Origin: Laguncularia racemosa
Taxonomy: Eukaryota; Streptophyta; Magnoliopsida; Myrtales; Combretaceae
Assembly: GCA_037954665.1 (NCBI GenBank)
Contig: JBBMOL010000018.1
Location: forward strand, 558,001 to 622,000
DNA: 64,000 nt
Direction of reading: 5' to 3'
Shown here in pieces: positions 45,628 through 57,400 of the stretch. A program made the position numbers and the translations under genes. Numbering within the stretch: the stretch's first letter is position 1; each line of letters opens with the position of its first letter. The notes beneath the pieces were generated by a model. It worked only from the letters and a program-made list of their open reading frames with translations. It searched no databases and had not been told where the DNA came from.

Positions 45628-47292
45628 TGTAATACACTTTTTTTTATAAATAAATATATATATATATATATGTATAAATATAAAGAGTGGCAATGTTGTA
45701 AATAAGACAATGAGATAGGGGCAGTTTTGTCTTTTTCTAGCGAGACTATATATAAGCAAACTAACCTACGGTTTCCCTTTTTCTACACACTTTTACAATA
45801 GCCACCTAGAGAGATTAAGTGACACAAAAAAAGAGAGCTTCTTTACGAAAGCCTAAAGCAATCTGAGGAGATAGTGTAGTGTAGAAAAAGGTAACGGTTC
45901 GGGAATTATTGCAAGAATTATTCTAACAAGTGAAGACCAATCACGGCACCTACACGGTCGTCGAGTGTGACCTTCTAATCATTTTAGAAACAATGATGCA
46001 CTTGGTCGGAGTTAAATGACATGGAAGGTGATAACAAAAGTAGAGGATTCCACTATATTTAGCACCTTACGTCTCCCATTACATCACTCAATTACAAGCA
46101 AAAAAGAGAATACATAGTAACAGCTATTCATAAGCCCAAGCCCAAACTACTAATGGAAAAATATGGGCTTAAATGCTAAAAGCCCTCAGGTGTACAAGGG
46201 GCGCTGTCCCCTTGAGACCCCCCTTGAGGTGGCTCCCCCAAACCCCCACCCTTCAGCATGGAGCGGGACCTACGTGCTTTCCTATCGAGAGTATGAGCCA
46301 CACCCCAACACTAACACGTATATATATATAGTTTTATGATAAGCATTTGATATTTTCCTAACTATTTCTATAACTAAAACTTTTAAGGGCTTAGTTTTTT
46401 CTTTATCCTTGCATTAATGTATGTGTAGACTCTATTAGTTGTGTTCATAATCATAAACCCAAAGGGAGGAAAAAGATATTCTTTTAGCTGTTAAAGATAG
46501 ATAGCAATTAAATTATGACTTTTATTAGGACTTATGACCAAAATATACGCTAAATTTCTTTATTTTTATGATTCATTATATATATATATATATATATAAA
46601 TATATATTATGACTATTGTAAGTAAATTTACAATATTTATAAGTTATTTTATAAAGATTGTAAAAACTTACATTTCTACGTTTTGATTTTACATTCCAAT
46701 TCTACAAACCCTCTCACGGTTCTATGTAAAATTGCGAGTTTAACAACTATGGTTATAATTCATTTTGGTATTGATGTGTGAACTAAATTGTGAATGTGTT
46801 GTGAATAAATGTTGCATATATGCATGTGATATTAATGTGGTGTGTCATGCACATATGGGTATGGTACTCACATGCTGAGCTTAAGCTCACCCCCCTTCCT
46901 ATATTTGTTTTTTAGCTGCAAGCGAAAATTATGAACAACTAAAATATGATGAGAACGGAAACTTGGTAGGACATTACACAGATAAGATGGGAAGAGAACA
47001 CTATTATTATGTGGAGGAAGAGTGACAAGAATTATGAATATTTGTAAATCGATGTTTTATTGTTAAATTGAAGTCATGGAGATGCATTGTAGCTTGAGAT
47101 TTTGTTGTTGTTAAATAATGAAATTTAGAATGACTCATCTGTGAGTCATTCATTTTATTATAGTTATAATAGTATGATGGATAATGTATATGATCAGGTT
47201 TTGAAGTGTGATGGAGTTTTAGAGCCTTAGCGTGTTGCTTAATAGTAGTGACACGTGGCAAGCTGTGATGTTCTAGATTCTGGGGTGTTACA
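45628..47292 (+). repeat. Tekay 3' LTR with replaced centre
   Basis: The first 314 bp (45,628-45,941) match 36,158-36,458 and the last 542 bp (46,751-47,292) match 37,578-38,130, but the middle differs. The 5' LTR has 1,120 bp here with a minisatellite. This LTR has 809 bp of other sequence (45,942-46,750). The change is not a simple insertion, because the 5' LTR centre is missing. Confidence 0.9.
45942..46750. other. Foreign sequence in Tekay 3' LTR, with MITE relic
   Basis: The left part (45,942-46,320) is GC-richer and has a small hairpin word AGGGGCGCTGTCCCCT and a run of C-rich words, but no recognised domain. The right part (about 46,660-46,750) ends GTAAAATTGCGAGTTTAACA then ACTATGG. 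This resembles the right end of the 224-bp MITE (reverse complement GGTTGTCAAAATC), with a TTCTACAAACC word like those in its interior. I read it as an unassigned repeat carrying a decayed MITE of the same family. Confidence 0.5.
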
Positions 47293-48350
47293 TTTGTATT
47301 ACTAACTTAACTCCTATCATGTTTAATTCAATATTTAGTTCATGTTCATGTGTATTTGTGCTTAATGTGTTAATTTCCATGAATGTGATGTTTCATGCTT
47401 AATGTGTATGTTGGGTTGTCTATAAATATGATGAAATGGTCAATGCTAATAAGATATTGATATTGTATTATTTGTAAACTTAATGTTTTAGCTAGTTCTA
47501 AGGAGTAGTGAGGACAAATTGAGTACAAAGTGATCATCGCGTATTATTTGTTACCACGGCTCTCTCTATGAGGGCATCACCTCTTGTTAACTAATAGGAT
47601 TTAGATACCTTAACCGGATTTGACAGTCCCGAATAGAGCCTTCACCTCTTGCTAACTAACAAGATTTAGATACGTTAACTGAATTTGACAGTCCTAAATA
47701 GAGCTTAGGATTCCTCGTTCTTACAATGTAAGATTTGGGGATTAAGGTAACATCATTCTAATACTGATTCAAAGCATTATGTAGTTAAGATTAAGACACA
47801 ATCTTAACTAGATTATCTAAGTCATGACAAAGCTTAGTTAATTACCAGTAAAGTGTAGATGAGGGATTGATAATACAATACTCTTACTACATGAAAAGAC
47901 CCACCATATTAAAGCCAACTGTGAGTTCTATAAGTGTAGTTAAAACCTAAGTTTAAACTTATACAAATGTCTATATTACATGGCAATGATAATTTCAAAG
48001 GATTACTAAAGCACAACCCATTTATTTGTTTATTAAAGGAATCTCATCTTGCTACTAAGAAATTGCTAGGATCTATGCTTAGGATCATTGTTAAAATTCC
48101 CTTTACTTTATTTTACTTGCGTGTTTACCAATCAATCATCATTTTCAATTGCTTAGATTGGAGTAGTGCTACTAGAACCTAGTACTTTATCTAGCTTACC
48201 AACATTTTTCTTTCCTCCCTACGAAAAAATATGACCTTGGAACACACCTTGCACTACTATTTGGCCTATACACTTGCTGTTATTTTCACTAATCCATAAA
48301 AATTTATTAACTACAAGCCTAGTCAATTAGTGTGTATTGATTCCACTCTT
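47293..48350 (+). repeat. Athila/Tat-like LTR, third segment
   Basis: Beyond the Tekay element, 47,330-48,300 is homologous in the same orientation to 56,450-57,400. Examples are CTCTTACTACATGAAAAG/CTCTTGCTACATAATAGG and the CTAGGATCTA-GTTA stretch. Both are consistent with the 3' half of an LTR. The start of this LTR is probably 30,019, split by two insertions. The end of the LTR is not sharply defined. A 71-codon ORF (47,967-48,182) inside it is not recognised. Confidence 0.6.
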
Positions 48351-48720
48351 TAAAAAGATAGTTATTTTCTTTAAATAATGCATGACTTATAGAAAGGCAA
48401 TGAGACATCAAATGTTCCTACTACTTTATTTCCCATTTGGATCTAATAACACTACTTTGCCTAGCTTCTTTGGAATTATGTTGGTCAACTCTCCCATCTT
48501 GTTATCACCAAACATGTCAAAAGAATTCAAATAATAACAATTTTTTTCTTTTCTTTTTTGTTTTTATTTTTTTTAATGATGTGCTATAATTAGATTCTAA
48601 TACCATTCAAATACAAGAGGAACAATTCAATTTCAACTCCCACAATTGGCATGAAACCTAGCAATATAAGAACCCTAATTTGGCGTGAAAAAGGAAAAAT
48701 AAAAAAACCAATTACACACT
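48351..48720. other. Unassigned AT-rich stretch
   Basis: T-rich runs (48,541-48,575) and no recognisable ORF or repeat boundary. Confidence 0.4.
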
Positions 48721-49080
48721 AGATATGACACACTAGTAATAATTGGAAGCAACTCAAGAAACATTGATATAACTCATAATAATTCTTTAAGCCAAACTCG
48801 CCACAATTTCAAATGAAATTGATAAGAGTGGAGGTGTGAAGAGGATGACTCCCACAACACAAAAATCAAATATTGTAATGTTCAAAAGCTCCCTACAAAC
48901 CCTACTTTACAAGTATTTATACTTGTTCTAAATAAGGCAAATTTAACAAAAGAAAATAAAAATAAAGAACAACATATGTGGTCAGCTTTCAACAAAAGGA
49001 AATTACAAATAAACCCTCACATGTGGCCGATTTCTTTCAATTCCATAGAGTAATGTAAGATCGGTTCTTCTTTTGATAAA
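48721..49080 (-). repeat. LTR-like fragment matching the right window edge
   Basis: In reverse complement this stretch reads AAGTATAAATACTTG (a TATA box), AGTAGGGTTTGTAGGGAG, CTTATCAATTTCATTTGAAAT and TTGTGGCGAGTTTGGC. The sequence 63,720-64,000 on the plus strand has the same order with AAGTATAAATACTTG, TAGTAGGGTTTAATGAGG, CTTATCAATTTTAACCC and TTGTGGCGAGTGCAAC. It looks like a decayed LTR or related repeat promoter region. Orientation is minus here and plus there. Confidence 0.55.
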
Positions 49081-50384
49081 ATGCAAATGAAATGAAGGTC
49101 GGTTCCACTTATCCCTGTAGGTTCAACTTGATTCATAATGGACTGTGATATCTTCTTTCAAAAATTGACAAAATGTACCAGCTACAATGTAAAGACAAAT
49201 TATTATAAGATAAATAAAGATAACATGTGGATGTCTAGGCTCATTTATTCAAATTAGCTTTCCACTGCTGGATCCAGAGGTTTGATTCCCATCATTTAAC
49301 CTCTCTCTCTCTCTCTTTTTTCTTTTTAAACTCATGCAATTCTTCACACACACACTCCCCAATTACCACTACAATTTGTGAAGAATGTAATGGCACACAC
49401 ACAATGTGTATTTGCATGCCCACTCCACAACTAACACATGCTACATGTTCTTCACATCACATAATCACACCATGACCCCACTGTTCACTCATTCTACATT
49501 CACATGAATTCACTTAATCATTACACTTGTTCACACTATTGCACTCACAGTGAGCCACACAAACATAATTGAGTCACACTTTATCAATTCCTTTACTAAC
49601 TTCTCTTCTTTTTTTTTAAATAACCAACCCACGCAATGCAAACTTCATGATACCAAGATGATATGAGAAGAACCTATATGTAATATAACAGTAGGTTTTA
49701 CTCAAAATCAATAAAAATCATATTTTTATGGATTTTGAGAATATTTGATTTTTAAGGCTTTTCTTGTGTTTAATGTTTGTACATTGAAAGTAAAGGATAT
49801 GGATTATTTAATCATGGATATGACTCACCAAAATTAAACCAAACTGGGATTTTTTTAGTTTAAATTGATATAACTCACAACTAGAAATAAACAAGGTTTG
49901 GATCAATTAATTGATATGACTCCTAGTTAATTAATTCAAAAAGGCTTTAATGCAACTAGCTGATATGACTCACGACTAATTACATCAAGAATAGAAGGAA
50001 TGAAAGCAAGCTTTTTTAGGGTTTATGAATAATCTCTAAATTGACTAATATTGAGTGTCATAACAAATATCTTTAGTAAACCCTAACTCCCCTGAGAATA
50101 AAATAGGAAATAAACTAATAAAAATAAGAACATATTTGTAATTGACTAAGTATCTCATTACAATAAAATAAAACATAACTCATAAAATAAAGCTTCCTAA
50201 TAAAAATGAAATTAATGAAAATAATATCAATCTCCAAATATATAAATGCCATGTAAAGCTCTCCATATTATAGAATAAGCTTTCATGAAGCAATAATAGG
50301 ATTCCCATTAGTTCATCATAGCAAAAGATCAAAAGTCAAATCCCCACACTATTATTTCTATTATATCTAATTAATGTATTCCAT
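49081..50384. other. Unassigned repetitive stretch
   Basis: No ORF of note. The phrase GATATGACTCA recurs at about 49,820, 49,913 and 49,961, with a comparable GAGTCATATCAATTCC near 63,970, so this may be more of the same repeat family. A pyrimidine run CTCTCTCTCTCTC occurs at about 49,302-49,317. Confidence 0.4.
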
Positions 50385-51250
50385 TGATAGCTAATAAGTG
50401 TGTATTTTTACACACTTACCCTATTTCAATTCCTACATTTTCAGTTTAATTTATTGTGTTTTTATTGACTAATCAATATAAAAGTAATAAATCATACAAA
50501 GTTGGATTAATATATTAAATCAATGAAAATGATTAAAAAAATTAAGACTTAAATGGCTTATATTGTGCTTATATGTCTTTATTTCCATTTTAATGTTTGT
50601 ATTTTTATACTTATAATAAGAAAAATATGCAAAGTTGAAAAATAGTCACTCAATTTGTTACAAGTGCAAAAATTGGGCGAAGGGGAAGCCCACGATGAAA
50701 AGCAAAGCCAAATAACTAGATAGATTCATTAAGATAATATCTTATAAGACCCTAACATTTCCCTCTCCTCTCTAGAGAGAGAAAATCCTTTCCTTTGTGA
50801 GAGTGGTGCCACACTTCTTTATTACGGTGTAACAAACTTCTATTATACTTTTCTTTTTGCTTTGCTGTGATTTCTACTGCATTTTTTCATGATTTTTCTC
50901 AGCATTGCATCACTAAATCTAGAATCATCCTTTATACTTCCATCTATTGAGCATTCATAATAGATTGTTTGGATCAAACTAGTGATATGGCACTCGATTG
51001 ACCGCATATACTCTTATCTGTTCCCATACGTTTTCCTGGTCAATATACGCAATCTTTTCTAGCGAACGTTATGTGCTTTTCAACACTCATAGGTTAGTTT
51101 TCCTTGTCTTGTTTCCGTTGCTTCATTTGGAGTCATTGTCTATGTCTTTTGCTTTGAGACTTTCTTCTCTTTTTAGATTTGTTGTTAATAGTTGATTTCT
51201 TTCTTTTAACGCGTCTGTCTTTGTTTGGCATCTTTGTCTTGATCTCCAGT
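50385..51250 (+). repeat. Probable gypsy LTR, 5' part
   Basis: It starts TGATAGCTAATAAGTGTGTA then TTTTTACACACTTACCC, a start like the LTR at 30,019 (TGACATATGTGT...ACACTTATCC). No polypurine tract precedes it. Its 3' part is probably displaced by the minus-strand Athila relic, and the homologous end may be 56,450-57,400, but this is inference. The ORF 50,998-51,195 (65 codons) is not recognised. Confidence 0.4.
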
Positions 51251-51299
51251 TTTGATTGTCATGTCCTTCAATTTAAGCTGATCTTCAACTGGCTTGAGC

Positions 51300-52609
51300 T
51301 CGACGCCTAAATACTCCAGTATGCCTACTAATCCATCCTTGGGAGGAATAAGTGGAGTTGATTAATGAGAAAGAATTCATCGTGATAGGTAAAGTGAAAA
51401 TTTTATAAATGTAAATATTAGCAAGTATATTAGGTTGATCAAGTAATATTGAAAGAATAAACTTATCATTTTCATGAGAATCAAATTAATTATCAAATCA
51501 ATATCAATTATATTATTATTTAAGTACACAAAAAATTACTAAAATAATATATATATATATATATATATTAATGCTATCTAAAACTAGCTATAAAATTAAA
51601 ATGATCACTAAAATAAACCTTTTCAAATTCAATCAATAAAGATGTGAGAAAATTAAATCCACTTAATATACTAATCGTATTGTAACAAAATTGTAATTAT
51701 ATTTACCTACTTGGTTATTCTCGTAAATTTGCTAAAGTCTTTTATTTTCCTTCTTAATCTTAAAGTCCTTTTTATGATGTAATAATTTAAATTACAAGAA
51801 TCTCAAATAGTTCTAAATCCCTTTCCAATTCAATAAGACATTATATAATTATATGTTTTGAGCCCTAAACACATAATTATAGTATCAAAATTCATAACAA
51901 GAATAATCCAAATATCTAAATATATTATAATAAAGTAACAAATACAAATTAGTAATTAAGGTTTATTAATTTCCTATATAAAAGAATTTAGCACGTGATT
52001 AAATCAAGAAAACACACCAATAAATAAAAACAATCCATCAAACAATTCATTAAAAAATTCATTAAAGAATCAAAGTTTCTAATTTGTCATGTAAACACCT
52101 AAGAAAAGAAAAAAAATTAAAATCCCTACACGCTCGTGTCCACTCGTCAATTTCCTGTACATGGAGTTCTCTCCAATGGGGGCAATGTTAATGAGTGTGG
52201 AGTCCTTTCCAAAGTTTTTCTCATTCTCCGTCGGTCTCGTCTTCTAGTTTTCCTCCTGGCCGTTCTTCGTTTGTGCGTCTACGTCCCATGAATGTCCCCC
52301 CGCCCCGTAATCTCGTATGTAGTGCACTCCATGGATTCTTCTTCCTCTTTAAGTTTGCTCCCCAAAAAAACCTATCATTGTTAGCCTTTTGGATCAAAGA
52401 ACCTGATGGAGGCCTTGTGAATATCTTGGACTTGGACTAGACATTTATATGTGGACTGCTTTGAAACGTGGGCTTTTTAATTGATTGAATCTTATACTAA
52501 AATAACTTATGTGTATGGATCTATAAATTTTTTTCTATCACAAATATGAAAATATACATATAAGTGTAATAAAAAGTTGAGTAAAAATATATAAATATAT
52601 AACTTATCA
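51300..52609 (-). repeat. LTR of second Athila-like relic
   Basis: The inner start at 52,609 is fixed by the polypurine tract and TGATAAG. The outer end lies in AT-rich sequence and is placed only approximately. An (AT) run occurs at about 51,549-51,569. The GC-richer stretch 52,190-52,400 holds an 81-codon plus-strand ORF with no recognised domain. Confidence 0.5.
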
Positions 52610-54038
52610 AGTACCCTCAACTTTAGAATTTACTTCTCCTCAAGCAAAATATTTTTAATTCATCCTAAGAGGAAAGCATTATATTACACTTACTATAATC
52701 CACTTCTCTTTCATGACTTAAATAAAAGTCACTTTTGCATCCTTAATCAACAAAAGCACTAAAAACTTTACTACACAAAATATTAGCTTAATTTTTTATA
52801 TTATGCCCTAATAACACTTAAACTATTTGACTAAAATAGTTAATCTAAACAATGCAAGATTTTCATAAAATTTAAACAAATTTTCATTATCCTTGAATTG
52901 AATTTAACATTAATCTAATCAAGAAAAGTCATATACACTTTTATAAATTAAAGTAAACCGTGTACACTTCCTATTGGATTTCATCAAACATTTAAACTCA
53001 AGTACTTATACATATTTTATCTATTCAATCTTAGTCACCTTTCTATATAAATGAGAGTTTTCTTTTTTTTCTTTTTTTTAATTTAATTTTCTCAAACTTT
53101 TCTCTTAACCCATGTAGTGAGTTTTAGGCCAATGTTCCCAAGCTCATCAACTAAGACAACAGGTGTTATCTCTCGTAGAGCACCCCATACACTTAATCAC
53201 TCGAATTAATGAGACACACTACTAGACTTTTACTTTTATTTAAATCGAGTACCACACCATAGCTTTTTGGTTAAGTGGATTTTTTTGTATCCAACTGCTT
53301 TAGAGAAGGTCAAAAAGTACTTGAGACTAGAGCTCAAAAATACTCATAACTTGAGTTAAAGACTTAAGACATTAGAGTAAAATTGGCACTTATTATTATT
53401 ATTATTTGTTTCATTTTTTATTTTTTAAATTTGTTGCCCCCAACTATATTTTTAAGAAAGATAACCAAAAAAAATTCATTTAATCACAAATATAAAAGTC
53501 TTTCATATCTTTCAAAAATTTCTTGTAAAGGAACATATGGTAAAGTAAATCCATAAAATGCACATGAGTAATTTTCATAAACAACATTGCCTCAACCAAG
53601 GCTTTAAACCTAAAGTTTAAATAGTACGAAGCCTTGCACTTTAAAGATTTCATTATTTTACTCAAACAAAGCGGTAAAAGTTCACCCAAAAAAAAATCAA
53701 GCAAAATTTTGTATCAAATCGAAAAAATTAGCACAAAGTTGCATCTTAATGCAAAAGAAAACAAAAATTTGCTAATTATTTAAATCATGCACTTTCCATC
53801 ATGCAACACATTGTATCCACCCTCCACCCTAAAAACAATATTTTCCTCAATGTTAAAAACAATAAAAATATATAAAGAGAGAGTAAAAAGAAGAATAATC
53901 CCCTAGGGTGTTGGTTTAATCGCTTCTTCTTAGACTTTTCCTTGTCCACGCTTTATTGATTAATTCAAATAATCTAAAAAAGAATAAAAAGAAAAAAAAA
54001 ATGCAAGTGAAGAAAACAATAAATATTTTTTTAAGTTG

Positions 54039-54041
<3 letters not shown>

Positions 54042-54117
<76 letters not shown>

Positions 54118-54118
54118 G
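54042..54118. repeat. Compound microsatellite (TTA)13 (TGT)12.7
   Basis: Thirteen perfect TTA units (54,042-54,080) are followed by 38 bases of perfect TGT (54,081-54,118). On the minus strand one reading codes for Gln and Asn runs, which is a result of the repeat and not a protein. Confidence 0.95.
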
Positions 54119-54139
54119 AAAACTAATAAAAAATGTGTG

Positions 54140-55330
54140 GGTTATCTCCCACAAAGCACTTAGTTTGTAGTCATTAGCCCAACTTTCCAAATTCTAGGAG
54201 CAAAATTTCCTAAGTCAACAATAGTCATGTTTCTATTAATGCCTTCCCCTTCATAAAAATGTTTGAGAAGATGACCATTCACTTTAAAAGTGCAATTATC
54301 ATCAATTTTTAGTTCAACAGTGCCATAGAGAAAAACATTAGAGATGACAAATGGTCCAAACCATCATGACTTCAACTTACTTGGGAATAATTTAAGATGA
54401 GAGTAATATAATAAAACTTTCTATCAGGTAAAAACTCTCGTTTCAGTATGTTCTTGTCATGTCATCTCTTTGCTCTTTCTTTGTAGAACCTTCTATCAAG
54501 TAAAAACCCTCGTTTCAATATGTTCTTGTCATGCCATCTCTTTGCTCTTTCTTTATAGATGCAAGCATTCCCATGTACATCATCTCTAAATTCAACCAAC
54601 TGGTTAAGTTAGAACAACCTTTTTTTACTTGCAACTTGTGTATCAAAATTAAGGAATTTTATGGCCTAATATGTCTTATGCTCAAGCTCTATAGGTAGGT
54701 GACAAAATTTACCAAAAACAATTTTATATGGAGACATGCCTATAGGTGTCTTAAAAGTTGTATTATAAGCCTATAATGCATCATTAAGTTTTAATGATCA
54801 ATCTTTTTCTAATGCACTAATAGTTCTTTTTTAGGATACGCTTTAATTCTCAATTTGACATCTCCACTTGACTAGAAGTTTGTGGATGATAAGAGATAGT
54901 AATTTTATAAGTAACTCAATACACATCAAAAAACCCTATAACCAAAATATTATTTTGTGGTAATTCATGTCTCCTAGATATATTTGTAGTTCTCTAGCAT
55001 CGAACAGAAGACAAAATAAATTTTCAATACCTTTCATATCCTTAATTTCAATATCAAATTCTTACAATAATAAAATCCAACAAATTAGCGTAGGTTTAGC
55101 ATTAGTCTTAACAAGGAGATATTTAAGGGCAACATGATCAATATACACTATGACTTTAGAACCAATTAAATAAGGCCAAAATTTATCACAAGTAAATATA
55201 ACAATTAAAAGTTCTTTTTTAATTGTGACATAATTCCTTTGAGTTTTATTTAAGGTTCTACTAGCATAGTATATAACTTGGAATAACTTATCTCACTTTT
55301 ACCTTAATATAATGTCTATAGCAAAGTCAC
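54140..55330 (-). pseudogene. Integrase C-terminal and RNase H remnants of second Athila-like element
   Basis: RNase H is the clearest part, at about 55,103-55,270: [31 protein letters not shown] and KTNAKPTL read on the minus strand with one stop. Nearer 54,840-54,960 and 54,140-54,300 are weaker integrase and C-terminal pieces. They follow the same order as in the 9,400-11,142 copy. Confidence 0.7.
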
Positions 55331-55440
55331 TAATATCACACAAAATCTCAAAGGAATTTCCCAATTTGGTGTAACTATCAAAAGGAAAAGAAAATATGTT
55401 CATTTGAGGTATTTAAACTTCCCATTCTCCCTCTAGAAGC

Positions 55441-56200
55441 GCCTAGGTACTGATTTATTATGTTTTCCTTTATATTTTGCATGCTTTTCTTCTTGTAATA
55501 TCTTTGAGAACTAGATGGTTTCATTACCATATGCTCGCAATCACACGTGTGGTATAATCAATTTCGTACCATAAGCATATTTCTACGGTCCAATTTCTAA
55601 TTGTGATAAAGGATCACGAGGGAACCTTGTGATGTCCCATTGGCAAATAGAAACCAAAGGATGGTGATGAGAACGTGACCACCAGAAGACCAAATCCCAT
55701 CCCATCTATACAAATTTTCGTTTCCTGGAAGTGAAGAATTCGTGGGCCACATGGGTCCATATTCTCGGCCCAGATCTATCGTTTCCTGAAGAAAACCTGG
55801 AGACATACTGTGATCGGCAATGGAGGTCAAATGGATAGAAATGGGTAAAAAGAATTTTAAAACATCTGGAAATGGAATGAAGTATAATATTTATTTTGTA
55901 CAAGGAAATAAAATTAATAATGGATAAAATTATCTTTATTATTATTTTGATGAATATTATTATAAAAAGTAATTTTATAATTACGGATTATTTCTACCTA
56001 TTTCTTACTAATTTTAGAGGAAAAAAATGTAAACTTTAAAGTAAAAATATTTTAATTCATTTTCTTTCTTTTCTATTCATTTTTACTCGTTACTTGAGTT
56101 ACCAAATATATAATTTATACTTTGTTTTTTTCTACCCATCCAAACAGAGTAAAAGAGATATGTATAAAATCTCCTACCCTCATTTACGCGCTGACACAGT
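55441..56200. other. Unassigned stretch with a GC-richer patch
   Basis: The interval 55,597-55,830 is GC-richer than its surroundings and open on the minus strand (77 codons, ending NGTSQGSLVILYHN). No family resemblance is seen and no splice or start context supports a gene. The rest is AT-rich and unassigned. Confidence 0.4.
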
Positions 56201-57400
56201 AGAAGATAGGGAATAGAATTTTGATAGTTCTCTCCACTTGTAGCGTTTACAGTAGGTTAGTTTTAGGATTTAGTTTCTTTTCCTTTTTTATTTTATTTTC
56301 TTTTTTTTTTTTTTAGTAATTTAGTTTAGGATTAGTGTAATCTTTGCTCTAGTTTTTAGCAATGCTTGGCTTCGGTTGTGGATCCGCTTACATTACATGG
56401 TGCAGAAGAGCTTTTCTCTTGCGGGTTTTACACATCTGTGCTCTTCAACCTCGGTTTTGTATCTGAACACCATTCTACTGTATTTAATGTTATATACGGT
56501 GTTTTTAATGTTATATATCATTTTGTTAATATGAGCTGAGATTATTATATGTGGGGTTGTGTTGATATTTAAGAAATTTTTGTGATTTTTTATATATTGA
56601 TATTGTATTACATGTAAATTCAAAATTTTAGCTAACTTTAAGGAGCAATATGGATAACTTGAGTGTAGAGTGATCCATTATCACAGAAAGTTTCACGGTT
56701 CTCTACATGAAGGCATCACACCCTATTGACCTACATGATTTATCTACCATAATAAGTTGCAAAGACCCTAAATGAAATCCAGAATTCCTAATTCTTACAA
56801 TGTAAAATTTGCCAATTAGAGCACTATGGTTTTAGTATTCACTCGAACTTCAAGCGATTAAGATCGAACCTCAATTCTAGCTAGATTAGTTAAGTAGTAA
56901 TAGGACTTAGTCAATTACAAATAAAATGTAGATTAGGGATTGATAATATAATACTCTTGCTACATAATAGGACACATCACTTGAGAGCCAATTATGAGTC
57001 TTGTGAGTATAGATAAAATCCATGTTAATACTAACATAAATATTTCTAAAGCATAATAATGACAATTTTAAAAAATAGAAGCACAACTCCCCACATTTGT
57101 AAGTTAAAGGAATCCAACTTAGTAGCTAAGGAATCGCTAGGATCTACATTCAATTGAATTGTTAATTTTCTTTAATTTAATTTTCACTTGCATGTTTGCC
57201 AAACTCATTTTTAGTTTGCTTAGTTTAGATTAGTACCATCATAATCTAGTACTTAAGTCTTCTACACTTTCCTTCTCCACAAAGAATACAATCTTGGTGC
57301 TCACCCCATACTTTTGCATGACCAATATGCTTGCTAAACATATCACAATTTTACAAGATTTTCTTTGAAATGCAAACTAGTCATATAAATGTACATTATT
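56201..57400 (+). repeat. Athila/Tat-like LTR, 3' part
   Basis: 56,450-57,400 is homologous, in the same orientation, to 47,330-48,300 (see that entry). The left end is uncertain. Its partner LTR start may be 50,385 or 30,019, so the origin of the copy is not settled. Confidence 0.55.

Larger units (their letters stand above)
36158..47292 (+). mobile_element. Tekay (Del) chromovirus with nested insertions
   Basis: A plus-strand element has two LTRs (36,158-38,130; 45,628-47,292), a tRNA-iMet primer-binding site (38,138-38,149), gag, protease, RT, RNase H, integrase and a C-terminal chromodomain. The chromodomain and domain order place it among chromoviruses, and the long LTRs with iMet priming fit Tekay. 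A MITE (41,970-42,193) and a solo Tat/Ogre LTR (42,813-44,946) interrupt the integrase. Without these it is about 8.8 kb. Stops and catalytic changes show it is dead. The 3' LTR has had a central part replaced. No clear target-site duplication was found: 5' flank AATTT, 3' flank TTTGT. Confidence 0.9.
51300..55440 (-). mobile_element. Second Athila-like gypsy relic, truncated
   Basis: A polypurine signature on the minus strand (TTGCTTGAGGAGAAGTAAAT, AAAGTTGAGGGTACT) ends at 52,610 and the LTR starts TGATAAGTTATATAT at 52,609. The LTR runs toward 51,300, with an uncertain end. Upstream on the minus strand are a conserved 3' region (53,110-53,320) and pol remnants to about 55,330. The gag, protease and 5' LTR are absent or unrecognisable. 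Stops are frequent throughout. Confidence 0.7.

Noticed and set aside
49260..49320. SINE or tRNA remnant (GGTTTGATTCCC, B-box-like)
   Set aside because: There is no A box at the right distance and no poly(A) or duplicated flank.
50998..51195. 65-codon gene
   Set aside because: It lies inside a probable LTR and has no domain.
53960..54190. Minus-strand ORF with Gln and Asn runs
   Set aside because: It is a translation of the TTA/TGT microsatellite.
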